64,000 nt of DNA from an uncultured Roseobacter sp. Lineage in GTDB: Bacteria; Pseudomonadota; Alphaproteobacteria; Rhodobacterales; Rhodobacteraceae. This document shows positions 1 through 8,740 of the stretch, piece after piece; position 1 is the first letter of the stretch; each line of letters begins with the position of its first letter. Under the pieces are notes generated by a model. That model did not search any database. It was given only the letters and a program-made list of their open reading frames with translations, and was not told where the DNA came from. Both the position numbers and the translations under genes were made by a program. The DNA is taken from NCBI GenBank assembly GCA_947488305.1, contig CANKZM010000003.1:372001-436000 (forward strand). Direction: 5' to 3'.

Positions 1-66
1 TCTTTGCTCGCGTCGCGCTCAGATGGAATTTGCGCGGTCGCTGTCGCCCCGCCTTCCTAAATCTCC

Positions 67-95
67 TTGCGTCGTTGGATGAGCTTTCCTATACG
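67..95 (+). promoter_or_regulatory. Candidate sigma-70-type promoter of prfC (possibly leaderless)
   Basis: TTGCGT at 67-72 and TATACG at 90-95 are separated by exactly 17 bases. The expected transcription start, about 7 bases past the -10 box, falls on the A of the ATG at 102. There is no purine-rich Shine-Dalgarno sequence before that ATG (the preceding bases are mostly C), which fits a leaderless transcript. The hexamers match consensus only 3/6 and 4/6, so this is tentative. I recognise nothing else in bases 1-101. Confidence 0.35.
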
Positions 96-101
96 CCCCC
101 C

Positions 102-1709
102 ATGCTTGACACCCCATCAAACCGCCCGGAATTGCCCCCTGAAATTGCCCGTCGGCGTACCTTTGCGATCATCAGCCACCCGGACGCGGGCAAGACGACT
201 TTGACGGAAAAGTTTCTGCTGTTTGGCGGAGCAATCCAGATGGCCGGTCAAGTACGCGCCAAGGGCGAAGCACGGCGCACACGTTCGGATTTCATGGCGA
301 TGGAGAAGGATCGTGGAATCTCGGTTTCCGCCTCCGCCATGTCCTTTGATTTCAAAGAGTTTCGCTTCAATCTTGTGGACACCCCAGGACACTCTGACTT
401 TTCCGAAGACACCTACCGCACTCTTACCGCCGTGGATGCAGCCATTATGGTTATTGATGGCGCCAAAGGTGTCGAAAGCCAGACGCAAAAGCTCTTTGAA
501 GTGTGCCGGTTGCGGGATCTGCCCATCCTGACTTTCTGCAACAAGATGGACCGTGAAAGTCGCGATGTGTTTGAGATCATTGACGAAATCCAGGAGAACC
601 TTGCCATAGACGTAACCCCCGCCAGTTGGCCCATCGGCGTTGGACGGGATTTTCTGGGGTGCTACGACATGTTGCGCGACAGGCTGGAACTCATGGACCG
701 CGCGGACCGCAACCGCGTCACGGACTCCATCGAGATCAACGGGTTGGACGATCCGAAGCTGGCCGAACATGTGCCCGCCAACTTGCTTGAGAAGCTGCGC
801 GAAGACCTTGAGATGGCGCGCGAGCTTTTGCCGCCACTGGATATGGCCGCGATGCACGAGGGGTCGCTGACACCGATCTGGTTTGGCTCTGCGATCAATT
901 CCTTTGGAGTGAAGGAGTTGATGGAGGGCATTGCCAAATACGGCCCACAACCACAGATACAGTCGGCAGAACCAAGAGAAATTCTGCCGGAAGAAAAAAA
1001 GGTATCAGGTTTTGTCTTTAAGGTTCAGGCGAACATGGACCCCAAGCACCGCGACCGGGTAGCCTTCGTTCGTCTCGCCTCGGGGCATTTTGAACGTGGG
1101 ATGAAACTCACCCATGTCCGCTCCAAGAAGCCGATGGCAATTTCCAATCCCGTTATGTTTCTGGCGTCAGACCGGGAATTGGCCGAAGAAGCGTGGGCCG
1201 GAGACATAATCGGCATCCCCAATCATGGTCAGTTACGCATCGGGGATACTTTGACCGAAGGCGAGGCGATCCGCGTCACTGGAATCCCATCTTTTGCGCC
1301 CGAGCTTTTACAAGGTGTTCGTGCGGGTGATCCCCTGAAAGCAAAGCACCTGGAAAAAGCGCTCATGCAATTTGCGGAAGAAGGCGCCGCAAAAGTATTC
1401 AAACCCACTATCGGATCAGGCTTCGTCGTCGGCGTTGTTGGCCAATTGCAGTTCGAGGTGTTGGCCAGCCGGATCGAGCTGGAGTACGGATTGCCAGTAC
1501 GCTTTGAAGCGTCGCAGTTCACATCGGCTCGTTGGGTGAATGGGGAGAAGCAAGCCGTTGAAAAATTTACAGAAAGCAACAAGCAGCATATTGCGTACGA
1601 CAATGACGGCGATATCGTCTATCTGACGCGTCTTCAATGGGACATCGACCGCGTGGCAAGGGATTATCCCGACGTTCAGCTGACCGCGACCAAAGAGATG
1701 ATGACGTAA
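102..1709 (+). CDS. prfC: Peptide chain release factor 3 (RF3)
   Basis: A translational GTPase that recycles RF1/RF2 from the ribosome after peptide release in the cytoplasm. The P-loop HPDAGKTT is at residues 26-33, the G3 motif DTPGHSDF at about 93-100 and the G4 motif NKMD at 147-150, followed by the EF-Tu-like second domain and the RF3-specific C-terminal region. The 535 residues match the roughly 530 usual for the family. The frame stays open upstream to an ATG at 30, but the N-terminus expected for RF3 (a short lead into a basic RRRTFAIISHPDAGK stretch) begins at the ATG at 102, so I use that start. Translated alone; the next gene starts 257 bases further on. Identification is firm. Confidence 0.95.
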   Translation: MLDTPSNRPELPPEIARRRTFAIISHPDAGKTTLTEKFLLFGGAIQMAGQVRAKGEARRTRSDFMAMEKDRGISVSASAMSFDFKEFRFNLVDTPGHSDFSEDTYRTLTAVDAAIMVIDGAKGVESQTQKLFEVCRLRDLPILTFCNKMDRESRDVFEIIDEIQENLAIDVTPASWPIGVGRDFLGCYDMLRDRLELMDRADRNRVTDSIEINGLDDPKLAEHVPANLLEKLREDLEMARELLPPLDMAAMHEGSLTPIWFGSAINSFGVKELMEGIAKYGPQPQIQSAEPREILPEEKKVSGFVFKVQANMDPKHRDRVAFVRLASGHFERGMKLTHVRSKKPMAISNPVMFLASDRELAEEAWAGDIIGIPNHGQLRIGDTLTEGEAIRVTGIPSFAPELLQGVRAGDPLKAKHLEKALMQFAEEGAAKVFKPTIGSGFVVGVVGQLQFEVLASRIELEYGLPVRFEASQFTSARWVNGEKQAVEKFTESNKQHIAYDNDGDIVYLTRLQWDIDRVARDYPDVQLTATKEMMT

Positions 1710-1844
1710 CAACTTAGACGTCAATACTCTGTGTCGGCGGTTAAGCGCTTACGTGGGCGTCGTCAACTATTTGGCGAAAATCACCCCAATTGTTCTGCAA
1801 ATCGCATTTATTAGGCTTATTTGCCGCTAAAAAGTTTACAGAAA

Positions 1845-1868
1845 GTTAAAACCTGCGTATGCTTTAAC
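1845..1868. repeat. Short inverted repeat upstream of the VPLPA-CTERM gene
   Basis: GTTAAA at 1845-1850 and TTTAAC at 1863-1868 form perfect 6-base arms around a 12-base spacer, about 100 bases before the next start codon. It could be an operator or chance in an A/T-rich intergenic stretch. I see no convincing -35/-10 pair in 1710-1966 and no other feature there. Confidence 0.25.
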
Positions 1869-1966
1869 CGTTCGGACTTGGTCCCTTTAAGCAATTTTCT
1901 GCCGACAGCGGGTCTCTTGTCAGACGCATTGTAATAGTAAACGCAAATTAGAAAGCGGGATATGTC

Positions 1967-2728
1967 ATGAAAACAAAATCCATTCTCGGTGCAGCTTTTG
2001 CACTCGCATTCGTCGCTGGCACGGCCAGTGCCGAAGTAGTGCGAGTCGACGAGGCTGCATTCCAACCTTCTGCGGGGTTGATTACCTTTAGTGAGTTCGG
2101 CATCGGGACCCAAAACCCGACGTACACGCCAGCAGACTACGGTGGAGACGCAGACGCGCCGACCGTTAACTTCGACGGTTGGTTCACTGGTCAAGGCCTG
2201 AGCGCAAACCCGGGTGTCGATTGCCCAGGTGGCGCGGCTTCAGGTTGTGTGGTTGGTACGCCTACTGGGCCATTATCGCTAGATGCGGCGGCCCCAAACG
2301 CGTTCATCACCAATGATGGCGCAACACCGACGACGCCGGTTCTGTCCGGATCGCCACGGTTCAATGGCCCGATCGCGATTCTTTTCGATAAGGATCAGTT
2401 CGGTGTTGGCTTCACAGCTGGCTTCTTTAACGACGCTGGCGGTACAGCTATCCAAGCCTTTGCACGTGACGGCAGCCTGTTGGGTCAGGTCGTAAACGAA
2501 GGGACAGGCATTGAGTTCCTCGGCCTCGTTTCCGAGACTGCCGATATCGCGGGCGTTCTGTTGAACCTCGTTGGTCCTGAGCGCGCTGGCTATGTCATCG
2601 ACAACCTGCGCTTTGGTAAGCGTGGCGACATCGTCGTTGATCCAGTGCCGCTGCCAGCAGCTGGCTGGATGCTGATCGCGGGTCTTGGCGGCATGGCAGC
2701 CATGCGCCGCCGCAAGAAAGCAGCCTAA
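1967..2728 (+). CDS. Secreted protein with VPLPA-CTERM sorting signal
   Basis: An exported 253-residue protein of unknown role. Residues 1-22 are a signal peptide (MKTKSILGAAFALAFVAGTASA, cleavage before EVV). The last 27 residues form a tripartite PEP-CTERM-like tail: the motif VPLPA, a hydrophobic helix (GWMLIAGLGGMAA) and a basic end (MRRRKKAA). By family knowledge, VPLPA-CTERM tails are recognised by an exosortase of the XrtD type in Rhodobacteraceae, which processes proteins for the surface or exopolysaccharide matrix. The middle is rich in Gly, Ala, Asp and Pro, with few Lys, typical of secreted matrix proteins. No exosortase or polysaccharide operon is in this window, so the sorting enzyme must be elsewhere. 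Monocistronic, with its own strong terminator. Confidence 0.8.
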   Translation: MKTKSILGAAFALAFVAGTASAEVVRVDEAAFQPSAGLITFSEFGIGTQNPTYTPADYGGDADAPTVNFDGWFTGQGLSANPGVDCPGGAASGCVVGTPTGPLSLDAAAPNAFITNDGATPTTPVLSGSPRFNGPIAILFDKDQFGVGFTAGFFNDAGGTAIQAFARDGSLLGQVVNEGTGIEFLGLVSETADIAGVLLNLVGPERAGYVIDNLRFGKRGDIVVDPVPLPAAGWMLIAGLGGMAAMRRRKKAA

Positions 2729-2750
2729 AGCGCCAACGCTTTCGGTTTGA

Positions 2751-2781
2751 AACGGGCCTCTAGTGAGGCCCGTTTTTTTTT
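2751..2781 (+). terminator. Rho-independent terminator of the VPLPA-CTERM gene
   Basis: AACGGGCCTC and GAGGCCCGTT pair around a TAGT loop (arms 2751-2760 and 2765-2774) and run directly into a stretch of T up to 2781. It begins 23 bases after the stop codon. Confidence 0.9.
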
Positions 2782-2975
2782 GTGTTTTGGGTTCTTTCTA
2801 GCAACGCGTGATAACGGTTTTTTTCCTCCACCACTGTAACAAGGGTTCAACAAACGCTTCAGTGAAACACGTCTCGACCGTCAAGAACCAGAAGGCCGGG
2901 TAAACATGCAAGATAGGATTTCTTGTTCGCAATGGAGATCACTACGAGTCGCTGCATTTCGAGAAAACGCCTTAC

Positions 2976-3716
2976 ATGATTGACAATAAAGAAATATACC
3001 AAGGTGGATTCTACAAACTCATGCGGGAGCATGACCGCCGCCGGAGACCCTTTATCAATGTGGAATTCACGATCCCAGATGAAGACGTTGATCTTGATCG
3101 CCTGCACCAGCGATCCGTAACCGCGCCTGACAAGACTCCAGGTGAGTGCGAAAAGAATTCAGCAGAGGCGAAATGGGTCGAGCTGCAAGCAGAGTTTCAA
3201 GGGCAAAGCGCCTTGCTTTTATTGCATGCGATGATGGTGGCAATTTCTCGCCGGTCCGCACCGCCGCCGCTGGCGATTACCCTTTTCCAGAGGATCTGGG
3301 CCGAGAAAGGTGACATTCTCGCAAATGAATTGCCCACGCGCTGGTTAATCTCGGCAGCTACAACCTTCGCGGATTGTGGGCGCAACAGCGACCAGCGTGC
3401 ACTTGGCATGGGGCTCACAACGTTGTTTGATATGATCAAACTGAATGAAAGCGAACGACGTATCACTGGACAACCTGGCAACAAACCGTTCCGCAGGGAC
3501 CGCTCCATACGGCCAGCTATCATGCCATTCCGGATGCCGCCCTACGCCCTGCGGAGCGGCGATCTTGACCGCGTGATGCTCTCGCGGCTGTGGCTGTTAT
3601 GCGAGCGCGATCCTGTCATTCAACCACTGGGCATCCGCATGCTAAGAATGGTTATGACCGACCGTCGGACGATTTTTGGTAGATTGCAAAAAATTAAAGA
3701 TCGTCACGCGACATGA
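2976..3716 (+). CDS. Hypothetical protein, 5' end probably frameshifted
   Basis: A 246-residue protein I do not recognise. It is soluble, with no signal peptide or membrane segment, rich in Arg, and has a helical middle (residues about 65-155). The first ATG in frame (2976) has no Shine-Dalgarno. The frame is open upstream to a stop at 2901 and encodes a plausible N-terminus, KIGFLVRNGDHYESLHFEKT, running straight into MIDNKEIY. An ATG at 2906, about 10 bases after AAGG, is one base out of frame; removing C2909 would give MKIGFLV and a 269-residue protein. So either a 1-nt insertion (mutation or sequencing error) has split the gene, or initiation is unusual. Its end overlaps the next gene by 4 bases (ATGA), implying co-translation with the glycosyltransferase. 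Confidence 0.65.
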   Translation: MIDNKEIYQGGFYKLMREHDRRRRPFINVEFTIPDEDVDLDRLHQRSVTAPDKTPGECEKNSAEAKWVELQAEFQGQSALLLLHAMMVAISRRSAPPPLAITLFQRIWAEKGDILANELPTRWLISAATTFADCGRNSDQRALGMGLTTLFDMIKLNESERRITGQPGNKPFRRDRSIRPAIMPFRMPPYALRSGDLDRVMLSRLWLLCERDPVIQPLGIRMLRMVMTDRRTIFGRLQKIKDRHAT

Positions 3717-4687
3717 AGTCCCAAACAATCTGGGGTGTTTGCACCACGACAAATGCGCCAATAAAGGATGTGCTTCGATTTGCCGCCCATTATCTTGAGG
3801 CAGGCGCCCATCGCATTTGGGTTCATCTTGATGCGCCAAATGATCCCGCATACGACGCTTTGAAGGCGCATCCAAAATGCCGCGTCGTTTCGTGCGACAA
3901 CACTTACTGGCAGAGGGGGTTCGGGAAACGTCCGGAAAAACACCAGGTACGGCAGTCCTGGAACGCCACCCGAGCCTATGCCCGCGCGAAAGATGTCCGT
4001 TGGCTTTTGCATGTAGATGTTGATGAATTCCTCGTATCGGAAGGCTCCATCGATACCCAGCTCAGTGCTTTGTCTAAGCAAATCCTGTCATTGCGGGTTC
4101 GCCCGATGGAAGCGTTGGCTAGTCCGATCCCAGAGGTTTTACCGTCCGCATTCAAATCGTTCATTCCGCCTGGACCTCAGCGGCAAGAAACTGTTGACCA
4201 ACTTTATCCTAACCATGGAACACACCTCAAAGGTGGGTTTCTGAGCCATGTCGCGGGAAAGCTCTTTGTGCGCACGGGCCATGGCGACGTCAAATTCCGC
4301 ATTCATAACGTCTTTAGTGGCGAAGACATGAATCCCGGGAGCATAGAGGCCGACAACATGCAGATCGCTCATCTGCATGCACCGAACTGGGATACCTGGC
4401 GCGCACGGCTCGACTACCGGCTTGAAAAAGGAGCCTATCGCGCCGAGCTTTCAGCAGGAGAACTCAGCAAGAGCGGCGCGCGCCCGTTACATATTAAACT
4501 CCACAAGCTTTTGGCGGAGAAAGGCGAAGCCGGCCTGCGCAAGTTCTTTGACGAGGTGGCCATGGACACTCCCGCATTGCGTGAAAGGCTCGACAAAAAG
4601 GGGCTCTTGCGGCTGCACCCTCTGGAACTGGACACCAAGCTCGCTGATCACTTTCCCGCCCAACGAGAGAATTCGTCAACCGTTTGA
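3713..4687 (+). CDS. Glycosyltransferase family 2-like protein
   Basis: A probable cytoplasmic GT-A glycosyltransferase of the Glyco_tranf_2_4/GT92-like type that transfers a sugar to a surface glycan; the acceptor is unknown. The N-terminus (VCTTTNAPIKDVLRFAAHYL, about residues 9-28) resembles the start of this family, where a conserved segment leads into a beta-strand with IWVHLD. The metal-binding motif is DVDEF at residues 102-106 within LLHVDVDEFL. The C-terminal part (about 230-324) is helical and charged. At 324 residues, length is typical. It begins within the stop codon of the preceding hypothetical gene, so the pair is probably translationally coupled. No further polysaccharide genes are adjacent. 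Confidence 0.75.
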   Translation: MKSQTIWGVCTTTNAPIKDVLRFAAHYLEAGAHRIWVHLDAPNDPAYDALKAHPKCRVVSCDNTYWQRGFGKRPEKHQVRQSWNATRAYARAKDVRWLLHVDVDEFLVSEGSIDTQLSALSKQILSLRVRPMEALASPIPEVLPSAFKSFIPPGPQRQETVDQLYPNHGTHLKGGFLSHVAGKLFVRTGHGDVKFRIHNVFSGEDMNPGSIEADNMQIAHLHAPNWDTWRARLDYRLEKGAYRAELSAGELSKSGARPLHIKLHKLLAEKGEAGLRKFFDEVAMDTPALRERLDKKGLLRLHPLELDTKLADHFPAQRENSSTV

Positions 4688-4809
4688 CCCCGCGTCCGCG
4701 AATTGCTATGCAGGCGCAGCATATCGCGGCAGTGCCGCCACTCGGGCCATGCGGGCCGATATGAAAGACGCCGCGGGCCAAGGAATGTGTCCGCAAACCA
4801 CGGATACAT

Positions 4810-6252
4810 ATGACCAAATTTTCTGAGTTAAACCTCAACCCGAAGGTATTGAAGGCCATTGAAGAGGCCGGTTACGAGTCCCCTACCCCCATTCAAGTTG
4901 GCGCTATTCCGCCGGCACTGGAAGGTCGGGATGTATTGGGGATCGCGCAAACCGGCACGGGTAAGACCGCCAGTTTCACTTTGCCCATGATTACCATGCT
5001 GGCCCGGGGCCGGGCACGGGCACGGATGCCACGCAGCCTTGTTCTCTGCCCGACGCGTGAACTTGCGGCACAGGTAGCGGAGAACTTCGACACCTACACA
5101 AAACACCTGAAACTGAGCAAAGCGCTGCTGATCGGTGGGGTATCGTTCAAAGAACAAGACAAGCTGATCGACAAGGGCGTGGACGTTCTGATAGCCACGC
5201 CGGGTCGCTTGCTGGACCATTTCGAACGTGGGAAGCTACTGCTGACCGGCGTTCAGATCATGGTTGTGGACGAAGCCGACCGGATGTTGGACATGGGGTT
5301 CATTCCCGACATTGAACGCATCTTCAGCCTGACCCCCTTTACCCGGCAAACGCTGTTTTTTTCTGCGACCATGGCGCCCGAGATTGAACGGATTACCAAC
5401 ACTTTCCTGTCCGCTCCCGAACGGATCGAAGTAGCGCGACAGGCGACAGCATCCGAGACAATCGAACAGGGTGTGATAATGTTCAAAGCGTCCCGTAGGG
5501 ATCGTGAGGGCAGTGAAAAGCGCAAAGTTTTGCGCAGTGTGATTGATGCTGAGGGCGATGCCTGTACCAACGCGATCATCTTCTGCAATCGCAAGACCGA
5601 TGTGGATATCGTCGCGAAATCGCTCAAGAAATACGGGTACGATGCGGCCCCCATTCATGGGGATCTCGATCAAAGTCAGCGGACACGTACACTGGACGGT
5701 TTTCGGGATGGCTCGTTGCGCTTCCTCTGTGCCTCGGATGTAGCCGCACGGGGCCTCGATGTCCCCTCGGTCAGCCATGTTTTCAATTATGACGTACCGG
5801 GGCATGCGGAGGATTATGTCCACCGCATCGGCCGTACCGGACGCGCCGGACGCGATGGCAAGGCTATCATGATCTGCGTCCCGCGCGACGAAAAGAACCT
5901 GGCCGATATTGAAGCACTGGTTCAAAACGAAATCCCGCGTCTGGACAACCCTCTTGGCGGTGCGCCTGCAAGTGAGGCCAACGCCGAAAAAGAAGAAAAG
6001 CCAAAGCCGACACGCACAAGGTCTCGTAAGAAAGATACCAGCGAGAACGACACCGCAGTACACGCGTCGCCTGAACCCTCTGTGGCAACTGAAGTCAAGG
6101 ACACCCCTGACGACAAGAACCGCGGGCGCAATCGGGGTGGTCGTAGCCGGTCAAGTCGCGGCGGCGATCGTGAGGCCAATAATGTTGTCGGCCTTGGGGA
6201 TCACACGCCTGAATTCATCGGGTTGAGCTTTAAAGAGCGCTGCGCAAGCTGA
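4810..6252 (+). CDS. rhlE: DEAD-box RNA helicase, RhlE type
   Basis: An ATP-dependent RNA helicase likely acting in ribosome assembly or RNA decay. All core motifs are visible: Q motif GYESPTPIQ (21-29), Walker A AQTGTGKT (46-53), PTREL (81-85), DEAD (154-157), SAT (185-187) and HRIGRTGRAG near residue 330. The core ends near residue 390; the tail is low-complexity and basic, with Lys/Glu stretches and then an RGG-like segment (NRGRNRGGRSRSSRGGDR), a typical RNA-binding extension. The 480 residues fit RhlE-like proteins. It starts 122 bases after the glycosyltransferase and converges on rnj with only 26 bases between, so an RNA helicase and an RNase are neighbours on opposite strands. Confidence 0.92.
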   Translation: MTKFSELNLNPKVLKAIEEAGYESPTPIQVGAIPPALEGRDVLGIAQTGTGKTASFTLPMITMLARGRARARMPRSLVLCPTRELAAQVAENFDTYTKHLKLSKALLIGGVSFKEQDKLIDKGVDVLIATPGRLLDHFERGKLLLTGVQIMVVDEADRMLDMGFIPDIERIFSLTPFTRQTLFFSATMAPEIERITNTFLSAPERIEVARQATASETIEQGVIMFKASRRDREGSEKRKVLRSVIDAEGDACTNAIIFCNRKTDVDIVAKSLKKYGYDAAPIHGDLDQSQRTRTLDGFRDGSLRFLCASDVAARGLDVPSVSHVFNYDVPGHAEDYVHRIGRTGRAGRDGKAIMICVPRDEKNLADIEALVQNEIPRLDNPLGGAPASEANAEKEEKPKPTRTRSRKKDTSENDTAVHASPEPSVATEVKDTPDDKNRGRNRGGRSRSSRGGDREANNVVGLGDHTPEFIGLSFKERCAS

Positions 6253-6278
6253 TCGCGCCACCGTATCCGGCAACGCGA

Positions 6279-7946
6279 TTAACTCAGGCGACTGACGACA
6301 ACAGTCACCTCGGGTTTCTTGCCGATTTCATCCATGGAGGTCTGGCGTACAATCCGACGCAGGCCTTCCTGCAGTTTTTCGTCGTCGCGTAGCGTTTTTG
6401 GGTCTGCTCGGCCCAGCCACTGGCCCAGATCCGCCTCAAGCACGTCCACCAATGCCGCCCTGCTGCGACCGGTTTCCGGCACCCCCTTGAGCTCGCACCA
6501 CGGGTCCCCCAATGGCTCATCCTCTTCATCGACGATGAGTGTCACGACGACATGGCCGTTCAGAGCGACGCGTATGCGGTCCCGGACGACGCCGTCCATC
6601 GCGCCGATTTGCACGGATCCATCGAGGTATGTGCGACCCGTTTCGATGTATTCCGCAATGGTTGGCTGATTGCCAGACAGGTCTACCATCATGCCATTTA
6701 CAGCCAGCACGCCGGTCATGCCATTTCGTTCCGCAAGCTTTACGTGTTCGCGCAGGTGTCGATGCTCCCCATGCATTGGGATCAGGACCTGCGGTTTGAC
6801 GATGCTGCTCAGTTTTTCGAGATCCGGTCGGTTCGCATGCCCCGACACGTGATAAAGGCCTGAGCTGTCATCCACCACGTCAACGCCCTGTTCGGAAAAC
6901 GCATTGATGATCCGGATGACCCCTTTTTCGTTGCCCGGAATTGTCTTTGACGAAAAGAGGAACAGGTCACCCTCTTTCATTTCCATTCCCTGATACTTGC
7001 CACGCGCCAGTTGCGCCGACGCTGCGCGCCTCTCTCCCTGGGAACCGGTGACCAGCAACATGAGGTTTTCGCGCGGTATCGATCTGGCATCCTCGGGACT
7101 TACCACCGACGGGAAATCATTCAGCACACCGGTTTCGATCGAAGCCTCGATCATCCGACGCATCGCTCGCCCCATCAACACAATGGACCGCCCTGCCCGC
7201 ACGCCAGCATCTGCCAAGGTTTTCACCCGTGCGACGTTGGACGCAAAGGTCGTCGCCACAACCATGCCCTCGGCCTCTTGAACCAGCTTCGTGATTTCCG
7301 GTCCCACACTTGCCTCTGACCGGCCCTCATGCTGTGAGAATACGTTGGTACTGTCACAGATGAGCGCTTTCACGCCGCCTTTGCTGACCTCAGCCCAAAG
7401 GTCTGCGTCGAAAGGCTCTCCCACAAGCGGAGTCTCGTCCAGTTTGAAGTCGCCTGAATGGATCACCCGGCCATCGGGCGTGTCTATGACAAGTGAGGAG
7501 CTTTCAGGTATCGAATGGGAAATCGGCAGGAACCCAACAGTGAACGGCCCGGCCTTGATCGTTTGCGGCCATGCGGAAACGGTTTGGACCGTGTCTTCGC
7601 CATACCCGTGTTCCTCCATCTTGCGGCGCGCGATATTGGCCGTAAAGGCCCGGGCATGGATCGGTGCGCGCAGATCCTCATAGGTATGCGCAACCGCTCC
7701 GATATGGTCCTCATGCGCATGGGTGATGAAAACAGCCTCAATCTGGTCACGCCGTTCCTTGAGCCAGGTGATATCCGGCAAGATGAGGTCGACGCCCGGT
7801 GTGCCATCCATATCCGGGAATGCCACGCCAAGGTCCACAACGATCAGACGTTCTTTGCCGGGGGCACCATAGCCATACACATAGGCATTCATACCAATTT
7901 CACCCGCCCCGCCGAGGGGTAGGTAGATCAATCGTTCAGTACTCAT
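6279..7946 (-). CDS. rnj: Ribonuclease J
   Basis: A metallo-beta-lactamase/beta-CASP RNase with 5'-3' exo- and endonuclease activity, used in alphaproteobacteria for rRNA 5'-end maturation and mRNA turnover. The metal-binding motif HAHEDHIGA starts at residue 76; further metallo-beta-lactamase motifs are ISHSIPES and HSGDFKLD, and the beta-CASP region and C-terminal HGEHRHL motif follow. The 555 residues fit the family. It is the last gene of the long minus-strand run from nuoA, 3 bases after coaX, so it could be transcribed with nuo or from a promoter nearer by. No obvious terminator lies in the 26 bases separating it from rhlE. Confidence 0.95.
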   Translation of the reverse strand: MSTERLIYLPLGGAGEIGMNAYVYGYGAPGKERLIVVDLGVAFPDMDGTPGVDLILPDITWLKERRDQIEAVFITHAHEDHIGAVAHTYEDLRAPIHARAFTANIARRKMEEHGYGEDTVQTVSAWPQTIKAGPFTVGFLPISHSIPESSSLVIDTPDGRVIHSGDFKLDETPLVGEPFDADLWAEVSKGGVKALICDSTNVFSQHEGRSEASVGPEITKLVQEAEGMVVATTFASNVARVKTLADAGVRAGRSIVLMGRAMRRMIEASIETGVLNDFPSVVSPEDARSIPRENLMLLVTGSQGERRAASAQLARGKYQGMEMKEGDLFLFSSKTIPGNEKGVIRIINAFSEQGVDVVDDSSGLYHVSGHANRPDLEKLSSIVKPQVLIPMHGEHRHLREHVKLAERNGMTGVLAVNGMMVDLSGNQPTIAEYIETGRTYLDGSVQIGAMDGVVRDRIRVALNGHVVVTLIVDEEDEPLGDPWCELKGVPETGRSRAALVDVLEADLGQWLGRADPKTLRDDEKLQEGLRRIVRQTSMDEIGKKPEVTVVVSRLS

Positions 7947-7949
7947 AAG

Positions 7950-8723
7950 CTAGGTGTTTTCCTTGTTGAACTTATGGATCACGGTCAGGCCGTGCATTGT
8001 CAGGTCATCCTGAAAGTCGTCGAAAAGCGAAACGGACTGTTGGAAGAGCGGGGCCAAGCCCCCGGTCGAAACAACACGCATGTCCCGCGCGCGCTCCGCT
8101 TTGATGCGGTCACATATCTCACGCACGAGACCAACATAACCCCAAAAAACACCAGACTGCATACAAGCGACAGTATTGGTACCCACGACGCGTTGAGGTT
8201 TTGATATATCGACATGGGGAAGCGCTGCCGCCGCCTGATGCAAGGCCTCAAGGCTGAGGTTCACGCCGGGCGCAATCACCCCCCCCACGTAAGCGCCATC
8301 GGTATCGACGACATCGAACGTCGTTGCCGTGCCGAAATCGACCATGATTAGATCACCGCCAAAGAGGTCGAACCCTGCAACCGTGTTGACCAGCCGGTCA
8401 GGGCCCACTTGAGTGCCTTCGTCAACCCGAACATCCACCGGCAACAGACAGTCCGGTTTCCCCACCACCAGAGGCCGCGTATTGAAATAGCGATCCGAAA
8501 ACACACGCAAGTTGAAGACTACACGTGGCACCGTTGACGAAATCACCACATCGGTGATCTCAACATCCAGGTTTTGGAACTTCATCAGCGTGCTCAGCCA
8601 GACGTAATACTGATCCGCCGTGCGCTGCCATTCGGTCGAGGTACGCCACGTCGCCAGAAATTTCTTACCATCCCAGATTGAGAAAACCGTATTGGTGTTT
8701 CCACAGTCGATTGCCAGCAGCAT
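7950..8723 (-). CDS. coaX: Type III pantothenate kinase
   Basis: Phosphorylates pantothenate in the first step of coenzyme A synthesis, in the cytoplasm. The ASKHA-fold phosphate motif LAIDCGNTNTVFSIWDG is at residues 3-19, GPDRLVN at about 108-114, DFGTATTFDVV near 130 and GGVIAPG after it. All are characteristic of CoaX rather than CoaA. The 257 residues are typical. It sits between birA (17 bases upstream) and rnj (3 bases downstream), a gene order recurrent in alphaproteobacteria after nuoN. Confidence 0.95.
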   Translation of the reverse strand: MLLAIDCGNTNTVFSIWDGKKFLATWRTSTEWQRTADQYYVWLSTLMKFQNLDVEITDVVISSTVPRVVFNLRVFSDRYFNTRPLVVGKPDCLLPVDVRVDEGTQVGPDRLVNTVAGFDLFGGDLIMVDFGTATTFDVVDTDGAYVGGVIAPGVNLSLEALHQAAAALPHVDISKPQRVVGTNTVACMQSGVFWGYVGLVREICDRIKAERARDMRVVSTGGLAPLFQQSVSLFDDFQDDLTMHGLTVIHKFNKENT

Positions 8724-8740
8724 ATGCGACCCTCCGAGCC

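Noticed and set aside
117-950. Minus-strand frame opposite prfC
   Set aside because: Antisense shadow; no start-site support or domain.
5236-6063. Minus-strand frame inside rhlE
   Set aside because: Antisense shadow of a gene whose helicase motifs are all intact.
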